Assembly (NCBI RefSeq): GCF_022201045.2
Contig: NC_068563.1
Span: 4,464,001 to 4,528,000, forward strand
DNA: 64,000 bases
Reading direction: 5' to 3'
Source of the DNA: Citrus sinensis
Taxonomy: Eukaryota; Streptophyta; Magnoliopsida; Sapindales; Rutaceae
The translations under genes and the position numbers were made by a program. Shown here piece by piece: positions 45,078 to 57,574 of the stretch. The notes beneath the pieces are model-generated. The model did no database searches. It was not told the DNA's origin and saw nothing but the letters and a program-made list of their open reading frames with translations. Positions within the stretch are counted from its first letter, which is position 1. Every line of letters starts with the position of its first letter.

Positions 45078-46691
45078 ATGAAGGCGGCGGATTCAATCTG
45101 CGGAAATAACAATGCATATAATGCTTCAAACAGGTAATTTTACCGGACTTTTTTTTGTTTTTATTTTGTTTTATTAATTTATGATCTATAGAGTTTGCAG
45201 TGATTGTTCATTGTTTGTGTGGTTCTTCAACAGCTCTGCAAGTGTATTTGAGGAGTCAGAGGAGTCAGATGAAAGTATTGACATTAACCGAGTACGTAAC
45301 TTCATCAATTTTATATTTTGAATAATTTGGTTAACAGATCAAATGCCTGTTGTATTGCTGGTATTTGACAGAATGTGACTGTGACACGTTTGCTTGAAAC
45401 ATGGTGGATTTACTTATGTGATCTAAGCATATTCGTATTCTTTTAGGATATTTTTGCTACCAAGAGGGAAAAGATTAATCAGATGCATGAAGCAGATGAT
45501 GGTATGTTCTGAACTGCATAGGTTCTGCTTTGATTGTGCTAAATGTCGTTATTTCGATTGCTTATGATACTTGCACGCACAGATATTCTTGCACAGAAAA
45601 ATGTGACTGTCTGTCATAGTAACACAACAAACTTGGCGTCGCGGGATTCTGCAGAAAGCATGATCAAAACAACTCAGAATTCGGGGATTGTTATCAATGA
45701 ATCCGGTACTGGAGCTAGAATTACGAAGGTGAGACCGAAAGCAATTGCTCTCTCAAAGCTAAGTACTAGGCAGAGTTGCAATTATCCATAAAATTTGTTT
45801 TCATCTTATATTTCATTCTTTGCTTTTACATTTGTTGCTGGTTTTTGGGAGAGCTTTAGCTAATCATCCTTAACATTTTACCGACTCTTTTTCTTATTTT
45901 TATTTCTGCGTTCTTGTTTAAACTAAAGCACTGATTGTTACTACTGCCTTTCTGGCTCTTGGTTGAATAGGACAGCGAGGAATTGAAACTAGCTAAGAGA
46001 AGGCAATCTAACAGGGAGTCAGCTAGGAGGTCAAGAATGCGCAAGCAGGTACATGTGTATATGCATTTGCAATTGTTAATGCAACAGCGTTGTCCAAACT
46101 TTTTCCCTAATCAACTATCTCAATTTTGATCCTTGAACCAACAATTTTAGAGGTGATTCACATTTGTTCCGTTGTGAATATGCCTTTTGATTTCTTATCA
46201 CTTAGGAAGAATTCAAAAAACTACAAAAAGCAGTGGAGGAACTGAAAGCTGAAAGTGCTGTGTTGAAGGACGAGCTGTTGAGTCTTTCTGCAAAATATGG
46301 CAAACTCAAGGATGAAAATGAAGCCATAGTGGTTTATCATCAAAACCCTGCACCTTAACTCTCATTTTTTTCCCCTGTTGTTAAATTGAGTTGTCATTGA
46401 AGCATAGGGTAGCAAAATATATTTTGTTCTTTGCCAAAAGTCTATAAAAGTTATGCAGTTTCCACCTTCTGTTCCCTTCATTTTATACTTATTTTGCTGG
46501 TAAAACAGGAGGAGCTGAAACTGAGGCACAGAGCAGATGCAATTTCCTATCTTGAGGCTTTAATGCCGCATAACTTAATGAACGGCGAAAGCTACAGAAG
46601 GGAAGAAAACTTGGCACTTTTCCAGAGTAGATATGCATCATCTTCTAGTCTGAATGTTAAAGCTAGCTCAAGCAAAAAATTTAGGCAGTAG
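45078..46691 (+). CDS. bZIP transcription factor, G-box-binding (GBF) type
   Basis: Seven exons (45078-45133, 45234-45291, 45447-45501, 45583-45728, 45971-46048, 46206-46328, 46509-46691) give 232 residues. The basic region RRQSNRESARRSRMRKQ (exon 5) has the invariant N-x7-R. Exactly nine residues after that R begins a zipper with Leu at five successive heptads (L, L, L, L, L, then I) encoded by exon 6. The NRESARRSRxRKQ signature is of the group G/GBF type that binds CACGTG. GBFs normally have a proline-rich N-terminal half and 300-400 residues; here the N-terminus is short, Ser/Glu/Asp-rich and acidic, so activity may differ. Retaining the last intron would end the protein at a stop (46356) after the zipper. 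A splice acceptor at 45012 indicates an untranslated upstream exon. Its 3' end converges with HVA22K. Confidence 0.9.
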
Positions 46692-47554
46692 GTCTCATGG
46701 TAATTTTGAACATGTAATAGTGACATTAGGTAAGACTAACCGTAGATGTTAGATGCCATATACCGAAATGACATAGAATGGTATTGTACTGGACTTCTGT
46801 GAAGCTGTGGCTCTTATTGTTAAACAACTTTTGTCAGAATCAGAGCACGGATTGCACAATTTCAACTTGCTTGCACGTCAAGCATTTGCTTAATTTTTCT
46901 CAGGGGGAATCATTGTCAATCTTCCGGATCTGTAAAGCTCTAATACAAGTTTGTGTCTTCTTTTAGAGTAATGTTGAATTGTTGATAAAACTTCTCTCTC
47001 AAAGTAAAAACTTCTTACCAGTTTTGAGTGTGGCTGGGTTTGAGAAAACCGAACCGAACCAGGCCTCCCCACTCCAAATGAGACAAGTTTTTACAAGATT
47101 CAGTATACGAAATATCATTTCAGAAACCTGTATACATACAAACACCAGCACTACTGTTTTACCCTGCAGAAATGCATGAATTGTTCCAGACAAGCACAAC
47201 AGCATTCCCACCAAAACTGCCCATTATTTGGTTGCACAAACATTTTTTTATATGTTATGCACATGTAGTAAAACCATAAGACTAGTAGGCTACTTGACGG
47301 GAGTAACTGTTACAGCTCATGTTTCTAAGCCGCCTATTTAGACCAAGGCAACTCAAACAAGTTAGCCCAGTTCCAGTAAGACACATCTTATCTCAAGATC
47401 AAAAACTTATCTAACTTATTTACAATAAAGATGAAACTATCTTCCTAGCTTCCTAGCACAAGAAAGATGTTAACTATCCATCCACTCTAGGAAAATACAA
47501 AATTTTCCGATAAGAAGAAGATTGAACAACTTTGTGCTTGTTAGGAACTATTTG
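46692..47554. other. Convergent 3' ends of bZIP and HVA22K
   Basis: Probably untranslated regions of the two convergent genes. Small frames at 46778-47214 on both strands have no motif. Confidence 0.5.
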
Positions 47555-49827
47555 TCAGTCTTCATTTTCTGACTGAGAATCTGGAATTGATTCTGGTGGG
47601 CCTTCAATAGCTCGATTTGCTTGTGTTGGCACAGGATGAATAATCTCCTTAACAGTTTGGTTCACTGATTAAGAAAGAAAAGAAATCAGAAAATAGACAT
47701 GATGACAAGTTTAAGGAAAATAAAGCGCAGAAGTGAATACAGTTTGATATACAACATAAAGATGCACAGACAAAAAAAGAGCTAAGCTTGACCTCTGCTG
47801 TTCTACATATATCAACGAAATCCATTACTACAGAGCCATCAGTAAATCCGGTTCTCAAAAAAAAATGTAATTTGGCAGGTAATTATGCAAGATTAAATGA
47901 ATGACTACACAACAAAGATAACCAAATCAAATGAATGACTAAAATGAAACGTCAGAATATCTTAAATATGCAGAATATAGGATCGCTTAGAATGAACATT
48001 GAAGTCTAATATTCAGTATGGAATAACACCAAAATAGTCGGAATTCTTACCTAATGCCACAGTTTTCATAAAGAGCATCCTCACAAACCGGAGTTCAACT
48101 TGATGATCACTGACAAATTGACTCTGCAGCACCAGTGATCTATTAAAACTTTCGAACTTGGTAGTCATATTATTTTTCTATTGGACTCCAGATCTAAATT
48201 AGCAAATAGAGTGACATGACAAATGCAAAACATCATGTAAATTACATCCTCTATCATAATTTGAAATCACAAGTTCTTACCATTTCACTATTTACAGACT
48301 CCAGGATTTTATCAAGTCTAGCTTGATGTCTCAATAAAAATGGGCGCAAACGACTCATATACAAATATTTCGCTCCCTGTTATAACACAAGCAGTTATTC
48401 CACCAAAAAAGCAATCAAAATTATTAACAAATTCAGTTGAAATATGCCATTTGAGAAAAGGAAACTCTAAAAATTTCCAAATAAACAGCTAAATGCTGGG
48501 AATAATAGCCAACCTGTAAGGAAAACCAAATTCCATCAGGCAAGACGAGTCTAATTCAGATCAATAACCATGGTACCTTGGAGCAGCAATGCATGCCAAA
48601 AATTAAAAAAAAAAAAAAAAAAACTGTAGAGTAGAAGCTAGAGCAAATTTACATTGGTAGATGGAAGTTGTAGCCAAACCAGAAATGCAAACTTCACATG
48701 GTGGTAAAGCGGAAACCTGATGAAACAAGGAAAAAGGAGATTCCTTAACTGTATCGTACTGGAATGAGAGCAAACTCAACATTCTAAAACTAGCATCATG
48801 CTCTTAAAGAGTAAGCAAGCAAAAAGAAGAGCAACTGTGCATATCCATCATCAAATGAAGCATGGAATTCTAAGAAAAGTCTTCCCACAGCCAAAGGCCA
48901 GAGGATTAAAAACTTATCTTGCAAGTTGACTCAAAAGACAATCAATACCCTTAATCTCCTTAGGCCATTGTAACCAGGAAAGGGAAAAAAGAAAAAAAGA
49001 AAAACAACAACAACAACATACCAGCAGAGTATCTTGTCAGCAAACATTTCCGCAATGCTAAAAGATCCATAAACTGCAAGCAGTTGACAGTATTCAAAAT
49101 GAAGTATAAGAAGAAATTTAAAAAAGACATCATATATTTACCAATGTGCTACATATGACAGGCAAAGCTAATCATAGATCAGACACCAGCTCCATAAACA
49201 AGCCATTTTTGAAAAGACTCATGTATCTTCAGTCAATTATTAAAACATAAAAATTCATATCATACTAATTTATTTGGGAGACAAAACAAAATTGGATATT
49301 CTAAAAATGACGAACCAGCCCAATAAACAAGCCACTTTTGTTTCTCATTTTCATCTTTGCTCTCAATAGCTTTAAACGTCGAGTAAACCGGCAAAATCGT
49401 CCCAACTGAACAACTGTAAAAGGCAGACATTAGAATTAGCAAAGCATATTTAATTTTCCCATTCATAAATTAATAAAATTTTCCAATAACAAATAGACTT
49501 CAGATCTTGAAAACAGTTTGGGACTCACCATGCTGTGCGGACAACAATGTTAGAGCCAATTGGGCAAAGAAGCAATCGCAAACCAACCTGATTCGAGAGA
49601 GAGTTTACGAATTAATAATCATGACAAAAAAGAATTCGGTAATCGATTGTTTTCTATGCAGATTCTTAAGTAATAATTAAAATTTCTTTATTCATTCAAA
49701 AAGCGCATGGTGGAAGTAAAAACCCTAATTAGAGATAAAATAGAACAAATTAAAAAAATAGAATACAAGAAATATTGGAGATATAAGAATCAACTAAAGG
49801 ATCACTAACCTCGCCTGAGAGAGCCAT
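47555..49827 (-). CDS. HVA22K: HVA22-like protein k (TB2/DP1/REEP family)
   Basis: Eight exons (49827-49810, 49587-49529, 49413-49316, 49073-49022, 48716-48653, 48376-48281, 48123-48051, 47664-47555) give 189 residues. The N-terminus MALSGEVGLRLLLCPIGSNIVVRTACCSVG and the TB2/DP1 core (PVYSTFKAIESKDENEKQKWLVYWAVYG, AEMFADKILCWFPLYHHVKFAFLVWLQLP) with hairpin-forming hydrophobic segments identify an HVA22k-type protein. The tail GAKYLYMSRLRPFLLRHQARLDKI is also typical. REEP/HVA22 proteins shape ER membranes and several are induced by ABA or stress; nothing here shows its regulation. Exon 1 has only six codons. The last exon was chosen because it continues the frame to a stop; alternative 3' ends are possible. 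Confidence 0.93.
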
Positions 49828-51410
49828 TAATTCAATACGCAGAAAACTGCGAAGCAAAAAGATTTGATTTGAAGGCCGCGATTGATTGTTGCCCTTTGTC
49901 GAGATCGGTTCGCATTGCGCAAGGGCGGAAATTTGAACCGGGTTCAATTTCACCCGACCGGGGTTGTGGGGCTGGTAGGGCCGGATTAAGCGTCCTGTTT
50001 GTGTTCAGGATAATTTTAACTCAAAAGAACTTATCAATAATAATAATAGTATAATAAAACACAAATTTGCAAGGAGCAACTTTTTTTTTAATTATTTAAT
50101 TGGTGTAATTTTTTTTTAAAAATATATTTTGGAGAGTATTTTAAAAATTTTCATTTTAAGAAGGAATTTGGCTTTAAATTTATATTATTAGATTTTTTAA
50201 TGAAATGAATAAATGAAAATTTAAGTCATCATTTTAAGAAGTAATACACACACACATACATACATACATACATACATTGTCTAATAATTTAAAATTGTCT
50301 AAATCAACCATGAAACATTACATTAATTGATACATCAATGAGTATGACAAAGAAGAACTTCCTTGACTTTCTATTTCATACAAAACAGAGGAAGTTGATT
50401 AAATAGAGCCATGGCTGTATATAATCTTGGCATCAAAAGCAAATTCTTCAGTTCGGGAGTTGCAATGCGAAGCCAAGCTCAACAGTACCAGTAGACATAA
50501 TCTTGAGTCTTGCTAGGTTGCTAATACCTGTGAATTGTTGTAAAATGTCACCATCCTTTCTCATCAAAACTCAAGAAACTCTTACTGCCTTTAACTCTTA
50601 CTTTTCATGTTTGGTGATTAGCCCTCGCTCTCTGATAGCAGGTTCGTTCAAACAGTGAAATTCTTTGGGAGCCACAATCAATTATGATCCCCCCACTGCC
50701 CTGCATACTGATTCTGACCTTTTAGCACCGCAAACCATGCTAGAGCCATCCAAAATATTGAAGCAGGGGGATATACTGCAGCTCAGGGATGTGTCTTTGT
50801 ATTATTGAGCTGCATTTCCAGATATATTGTCTCCCCGAGCTTCCCCATAGAAGATAAACAAAATGATTCTGTAAGGTAATATGTTTGTCTATGCTGAATA
50901 GAAGAATAGAGCAGAATTTCTATAAATTGCTCCTCTTTATGTTTCTTCAGTGAAAATATATAAGTGACATGAAAGGATAAAAATATTTCTTCTAAAAAGT
51001 TCAGCTTAACAATAATATTGCCTTTGAATATGGTTTATGTATATAAAGAACAGTCCAAAGTCCCTCTCATTCACATACCTGCATATGCTACAATATCCTT
51101 CAACTTTCAAACTTTGATGTATTGCATTTGGCAACATGCAACATGTGGTAACTTCAATACCTTCAGCCATCGAGATAAAACAAACAAATAAATAAAGAAG
51201 AAAAAAATAGGGAAAAATATAAACGGCCTATCTTGGGCCTGACTAGAAGGATATATATAGACATATGTTCTGTTTGATAGCGTGAGTATTTCAACATACC
51301 TCCACAGTGTTATACTGCTGGCTCCTTCCTCACTGCAGATAATATTTTGCTCGCCCTTGCCAAGCTTCGATTGTATCATTTGTTATGATGTTTAGATCCA
51401 GAGCATTTTC
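49828..51410. other. Intergenic DNA between HVA22K and the PPR gene
   Basis: The first 150 bp are GC-richer (CGAGATCGGTTCGC..., GGGGTTGTGGGGC) and likely form the HVA22K promoter. A (CACA)(TACA)n microsatellite lies at 50248-50277. The rest, up to 51410, may include the PPR 3' untranslated region. Confidence 0.5.
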
Positions 51411-53441
51411 TTAATAGAATGCCCCAGCAATTTCATAAAGTTCCCCAGTGAAAATGGCTAACACTGAATATATTGCGTTTGTTTTGGGATGGGATACATC
51501 ACCAACAGTAAATATATGAATTTCATGTTCCACGTATACCCAACTGCAACCGGCAAACCTATTTCCCTTCATCCCTCTCATTTGCTTCCTTATCCTCCCC
51601 ATCTCAGCCCAGTTCCCCTCAGCTGCATAGACATTGGCCAACTGAACATAACGTGCCTTGTTATTTCCTTCAAGCCTTAGAAGTTTTTCCTCTGCCTCTC
51701 CAGCAAGTTCAGCATTCCGATTTAACCTACAGACATTCAAGAAAGACCCCAGGATTACTGCATCTTCTTCTGTGGGAATATTTTTCATGAATTCAATTGC
51801 CTTCTCCAGCTGATTAGCCCTTCCATATAGATCAATCATGCATGCATAATGGTCGGTCTCAGGTGAAATTTTATAATCTGCTGTCATGGAATTGAAATAC
51901 TTTTCACCCATTTCTACTGAACCACGATGACGGAATGCTGATAAGATTGCAACAAAGGTTACAGCATCAGGCTTGATTCCTTTTTCCAACATTTCCTCAA
52001 ACAACAGGATAGCTTTCTCTTCATGTCCATGGTGTGCGTAGCAAGCTATCATTACATTGTAAAGCACTAAATCCCTTTCTATAAAATTTTGAAAAATTAT
52101 TTCTGCATATGTCATATCCCCACATTTTGAATACATATCAACCAGTGTGCTTATCAACTTCTTATCCATCTGAACACCCATTCTCAATATATAAGCATGT
52201 ATCTCTTTTCCAGGATGCAAAGCAGCTTGCAGTGCACAGGCACCAAGCACAATGACAAGAATCAAGGCATCGGTAACCACTCCTTCCTTCGTTACAAACT
52301 CACTTAACAGATCAAACAAAGCCTCACAATTTTGTGCTTTGACATACCCAGAAAACAAAGCGGTCCAAACAACCACATTCTTCTCTGTTAATGAATCAAA
52401 ATGCCTCCTAGCTTCTTCCATGTTGCCTTGCAATGAATACCCGACAATCATCGAACTAATTGAAAAGGAGTTCCTAACTCCCTTCAACAAAAGCATCGAC
52501 TCTGCATAGTTCATATTTTCACACTTGCAGTACACATCAACAATGCCACTACTTACGAAAGGATTCGATATCAATCCATTCTTCAAAACCCAGGAATGAA
52601 TTTCCTTTGCACATTTCACATTTCTCAAACCACAACAAGCACTCAAAGCACTTGCAAATGTATGCTCATTCCATCTGACTCCATTCTCGCCCATTCTAAC
52701 AAACAACTTTAACCCCTCTTCCGCATCACCATTCTGCACATAACCGGAAATCAATGTATTCCATGAAACCGCATCATTCAACTCTGGCTGCCTCCAAAAA
52801 GTCTTCAAAGCCATCTCCATCTCACCTTCTCTACAGCACGCCGCCACCATTGCATTCTTCGAAATCAAATTAACTTCTTCAGTACACCCTTCAAAAACTC
52901 TACACGCCTCTTCATAGCACCGACACTTTGAATACATATCAATAAGAGAACTCACTGCAAACCCACTAGCATCATTGCTTGTTTTCACCATAAAAGCATG
53001 CAACTGTCTCCCAAAACCCACATTCAATAACTTGACACACAAGTTAAGCGTGCTAGTTACAGTAAACTCATCCATTCTTATATGTTCATCCGCACTTTGC
53101 ATTTCTATAAACAATTTAAGCGCATCGGCTTCATACCCTTCTGCATTAATGTAGCCACACAACATTGAATTATAAGTAACCAAATCTTTGTGGGGAGAAG
53201 AGTCAAATAATGAGCGCGCTTGTTTCAAGTCGTGGGATTTTATACAAGCCGAAATGATCGTGTTCCATGAGAAGACATTTCGCTCAGGCATTTCATCGAA
53301 CAGTTTTCGAGACTCGCGTAAAAGGTTATGTTTCGAGTAAATATGGATGAGTTGGTTTGTGGTAATAGTTGTAAGTGTCAGGCCGGCTTTTATTGCTTGA
53401 ACGTGGCAAATAAGAGCTTCTTTCAAGTTCAAGCTCCTCAT
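51411..53441 (-). CDS. Pentatricopeptide repeat protein, PLS class with E domain
   Basis: An intronless gene for 676 residues, as usual for plant PPRs. Repeats run almost throughout, e.g. NQLIHIYSKHNLLRESRKLFDEMPERNVFSWNTIIS (about residues 28-63, in pieces), DAVSWNTLISGYVQNG, FVSSGIVDVYCKCENM, DLVLYNVMIACYAHHGHEEKAI and DHYACMIDLYGRANQLEKA. It ends with an E/E+ region (VILGSFLNVCRLNRNAELAG, NVYAAEGNWAEMGRIRKQMR, GCSWVYVEHEIHIF) and has no DYW domain. PLS-E proteins usually take part in C-to-U RNA editing in plastids or mitochondria by binding specific RNA sites. The closest protein I recall is the At3g18840 type. No strong targeting peptide is evident by eye, and the RNA target is unknown. 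Confidence 0.95.
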   Translation of the reverse strand: MRSLNLKEALICHVQAIKAGLTLTTITTNQLIHIYSKHNLLRESRKLFDEMPERNVFSWNTIISACIKSHDLKQARSLFDSSPHKDLVTYNSMLCGYINAEGYEADALKLFIEMQSADEHIRMDEFTVTSTLNLCVKLLNVGFGRQLHAFMVKTSNDASGFAVSSLIDMYSKCRCYEEACRVFEGCTEEVNLISKNAMVAACCREGEMEMALKTFWRQPELNDAVSWNTLISGYVQNGDAEEGLKLFVRMGENGVRWNEHTFASALSACCGLRNVKCAKEIHSWVLKNGLISNPFVSSGIVDVYCKCENMNYAESMLLLKGVRNSFSISSMIVGYSLQGNMEEARRHFDSLTEKNVVVWTALFSGYVKAQNCEALFDLLSEFVTKEGVVTDALILVIVLGACALQAALHPGKEIHAYILRMGVQMDKKLISTLVDMYSKCGDMTYAEIIFQNFIERDLVLYNVMIACYAHHGHEEKAILLFEEMLEKGIKPDAVTFVAILSAFRHRGSVEMGEKYFNSMTADYKISPETDHYACMIDLYGRANQLEKAIEFMKNIPTEEDAVILGSFLNVCRLNRNAELAGEAEEKLLRLEGNNKARYVQLANVYAAEGNWAEMGRIRKQMRGMKGNRFAGCSWVYVEHEIHIFTVGDVSHPKTNAIYSVLAIFTGELYEIAGAFY

Positions 53442-54206
53442 TTGCGCGTATTCTCGTGGGCTTTTTTGGCAGCGTAAGTGCCTGAAACACTGCCTTAATT
53501 TTCAAGTAAGTGTTGGGGGGTGGGTGTCATCTGGTTAAGACTTTTAAGACATTAAAATCTGTTGTGTTAAATAGAAAAAGTTTTAGAGTTTGAACACCGT
53601 TCACATTGGTAGGAAGAAATTGAGTTACTATTAGGCTTAAATAAAAAGAAAATAAAAAGAAATTAAGTATTGGGTACGGACAACTCAATACGGGCGCAAA
53701 ATTTTGTGCCATAATTGAACAAATTGAGATCAATTTGTAATTATACTTTTGTGACTTCTAAGTAGCTATAAAACTGTCTAGAGTTAAACATGAGATCTGG
53801 AGTTTGAAGATCGTTTTTATTGAGAACAATGATCCGGATAGATTTGTGACCAAGCTGGGTCAATATGTTTGAGAATAAATATATACAGTGTTTGCTTTTT
53901 GTTTTTCATTTTTCCAAATAATCCTTTTTAGCTTTTCATATGGTGGAAGAAGCATTGTTTTACAGGGAAGTAGGAACCATTTCGACAGTTTTAGGAATAA
54001 ATAGTGCAGTTCCAAATCAAGTTACATGTAATATGCGTAGCAGGAAGAGAGTTCGGGCACTTGAGGCATGAAACGAATAAAAGCACATGTTCTGTAGCGA
54101 AATACTGAAAATGAAGAACATAAAAAGCATGTACAATTCCTGAAAGGATTCCAATTTCATTGGGTTACAGAAACAGTTTGATGAGTCTGTCTTGTCTCCC
54201 CGTGCT
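53442..54206. other. Intergenic DNA between the PPR gene and PUKI
   Basis: Promoter region of the PPR gene and presumably the 3' untranslated region of PUKI. The frame at 53527-53733 (-) has no motif. Confidence 0.5.
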
Positions 54207-57200
54207 TCACAGCATTGATTGATAGAACAATACATTGGCAGCAGCATATACCGTCTTTGCATCATCTGCAAACATGTCACCGCATGGATATAGCACAGGG
54301 AACAAGATTGTTTAACCAAGCTTTTAAACATTCATGCGAAGTGCTAATTAAGGTAATCATACCTGCAATCGCAGTCAAATTAAATTGGGCAGGTACATTA
54401 GTCTCTGCCTCAACAGCAGCTTTGGCTGCTGCAATACCCACTGCCACACTCTGCATAACATCTAAACCTGAAGATATTGAAGCAAGTGTCCCTCCAACTA
54501 AGCAATCACCAGCTCCGGTAAGCCTCACAACTGATGCAGGAAGTGCAGGGAAATGAACAGCGAAAAACTGGGAGCCTCCTGCAGGCTCCATAGCCCCAGA
54601 ATACCTACTCGAATGGCATCTTGATGTCACAGTTTTGTATAAATCTCTACTGAATCCGTATGGTTTGGTTTTTCTCAGACCAATCCTCATGGAGCTTAGT
54701 AATTCTTTAGAGCATAAAAGTACACCATCTGAACCCAGGGTCAGAACAACTAGCCTGATGCCCTTTTCTAACAAAACCAAGATTGCTGGTTTTAGCGTTT
54801 GAAACAAAGATTCCGCTGAGTGCTTATTTCTATCGATAGGACGAAACATGTTTTCACCAGATAAAGCATTTGCCATGGCAACTAGTTCATCTTCATTAGG
54901 CGAAACAACAGTTATCTGTAGAACATCTCCCCATCAGTTGCAGATGTTAAATGAATCAATGAAAAGAGAATGAACTAACGTGTAGGATCAATTACAGAAT
55001 CTTACTGATCTAATTTTAGAAAGCATATGGCTAAAAGTAATACTGCTTAAGTAGCAGTTGTTTTTCTGAGGCTTTCTGTACTAGTCTTTCTGCTATGAGG
55101 TTTCAATGTGTCAGCATTTACAGCAGCAAAAGAAGCAAATTTCTAGAAAACATATGATTAAGATACCTTAAGATGCAATTATCTAAATTTTTTGAAATGG
55201 TTTCAACACAGACCAAGATGTCTGCATTTTAAAAGTTTTGCTGAATGGTCAATCGTAAAACTTCCCCACACTAAAGAAGAGAATGCGAATTTCACAATAA
55301 ATGAGTAACGCTAAAAGAGTCTCTGTATAAGAATTCTGTATCTGAATCACTTATCACAAATTCACATCCACGTACAAGTGAAAAAGAAGATGGTGATGAC
55401 ATCAGAATAACGACATTCTCTGAAAGGTGGTAAAGAGCTCTGACAGATTTTTAAACTACATACATATAATTGTAATCATCTTCTCAAGAGTACAACAAAT
55501 TTACCCGTATTACATATTGACTCCACATGGATTTAAGTAAATGCATACACGTTAAAAAGTCATAGCACTCACATACTTGACAACTGAGGTAATTCTTCTG
55601 GATTTTGTTACCGACACAGGTTCAAACCACACCGGAATGTTACATTCTGCTGCAACTGCAATAAGAAGATAACGGAGCATAAAAGGTAAATATATAATTA
55701 AAAAAACGAAAGTGAAATGAACAGAGTGCAAATGGATAGCAATAGCACAGATACTATAAAATTACTTTTACAAGAAGCTGCTAAAGCAGGAGGACTCAGG
55801 TTTGCATCAACCATCAATACTGAAGCGGAAGATATATGGTGGATGAATTGTCGAATCCAGTCAGGTGTGAGGAATTTTTCCTGTGCCAAACTCATCATAT
55901 TCAGAGCCAATGTCCTCAAGAAATTTAAAGCAAGCTGGCAACTAATTCCGCTCCCATTGTCAAAGTTAATCTGTCAAAAGTCAACTTACTATCGATTCAA
56001 CACTTGCAACAGCAGCCGCCAGTTCTCCATTGACATCAAGTATGTTGCTTACAACAGCAGTATCGATATCTTTCTGCCTCCTAATGCCTACTCCAGAACC
56101 AATACAATGTAAGAATAGACAGGAAACCCTGTATTGGAAGGTTGAAAGATAAAATAAAAATTGAAACCAACATCTCAAACATTGATCTGAAACCAAATAC
56201 ATCCAATCAATTCATCACGTCTCCAGTGAAAGTACCATAGGCATTACCAAAGGTGATGAATAAAAGGTTATAAGACGAAAAGATCAACCTTCTGTAGACA
56301 GGCCAGCAGATTTCCAATGCTCCAACAGTATATTTCCTAGTCCCATAAAAGAAAGAGAAGAAGAATAAAACACTCTGTTAGTCGCAGAAAAGCCATAACG
56401 ACCATTGAAGAATGTAAATATCATGTTTACCAAAATATGAATTATGATAATAATATTTTAAGTACAAACATTCCAGTATGTAGGCCCGTGAAAAAAGATC
56501 AAATATAAATTGTGATTGGAACTTCAAATTTAAAAATATTATTGGATCTTGAATATCATTATCAGAAATTCTACATTAAGGTATAAACCAAAAAACATTA
56601 ATGCATTCACTCGGGAATATAAATATTAGTTTGGCTATGATAAATAATTGTTCAGAGATATGCAAACACCGCAGAAACGATATTCAAATCCAACAAACTG
56701 AGATAAAAGTACCCCAATTTCCAGTGGATAGAACATAACTTTCCAGACTGGCCATTCAATATTCGAATGCTCAAGCAAATTACGAATTGTTGGTGATTTC
56801 ATATGAAACCTCTAGTGGCAAACCAAAATAAAAAACAAAAGGGATCATGCAAGGAAAAATGTTAAAAAGCTCTCATGATACCACAAAGTAAAAAGCAAAA
56901 TCACCAGCCATGTCAAGTCCAAGAGCACTAATCATGTAAGGCTTAGATCCAAGCTTTGACATGCACTCCGCAACATTCCTTGCTACACCCCCTAACACAT
57001 AATTCACCTGCATAATGTAGCACCCCCCTAATGTAAGTAAATATCAGAAAACAAAATCCATAACATACCACTAATTCCGATATTTCCCAATCGACCTAAT
57101 CGTAAACACATTTCTTAAAGCTACATTTCAAAGAATTCATGCTTATGGGTTGTGAATGCGAGACGTAACACAATTCTAAAATGAAATTGCAAACACTCAT

Positions 57201-57574
57201 CAAAATATTTAAAAAAATGTGGGACTAAAATCTTTTTTAGAAGACAAAAAAAAAGGGTATAATTGTACCTTGCCTGGAGTAGTGGTTCTTGGGTTTGCAG
57301 GGATCGATGGAGTGGCATGAATGTCCAAAACCATGCCTCCTATGATCACTGCCTCTGCTGCTTCTTGTTTTTGCAAGTGCCTGCTTGTTAACAAAACCTT
57401 TTATACAACAAAGATGTATTAGAATTAAAAGAAAAAGAATAGAACCTAAAAATGGAAAGAATATTACAGTTTAGATGAGGCTACCTTATGAAGAACGGGA
57501 TTAGCTTCGCATGGCTGCTGCAAAAGGTGGCGAAAGACTGCATTCAATCGCTCGTGAACACTGCTGCTGTCCAT
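54207..57574 (-). CDS. PUKI: Pseudouridine kinase, PfkB family, peroxisomal (PUKI)
   Basis: Nine exons (57574-57485, 57397-57269, 57007-56905, 56336-56289, 56087-55990, 55880-55766, 55655-55573, 54915-54363, 54265-54207) give 425 residues. PfkB signatures are AVIIGGMVLDIHA with LGGVARNVAECMSKLG near the N-terminus, SVLMVDANLSP and EPVSVTKSRRI with VSPNEDEL in the middle, and LTGAGDCLVGGTLA at the C-terminal end, containing the GAGD anion hole and catalytic Asp. The N-rich 'PVWFEPVS' and 'RRQKDIDTA' blocks fit the pseudouridine kinase group (At1g49350-like), which phosphorylates pseudouridine to the 5'-monophosphate for cleavage by PUMY. Residues 9-17 read RLNAVFRHL, an exact PTS2 signal (R-L-x5-H-L), matching the peroxisomal location of plant pseudouridine breakdown. 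The C-terminus (QSML) has no PTS1. Confidence 0.92.

Noticed and set aside
51489-51680. Open frames on the + strand within the PPR gene (also 52252-52509)
   Set aside because: They are shadows of the long - strand PPR frame.
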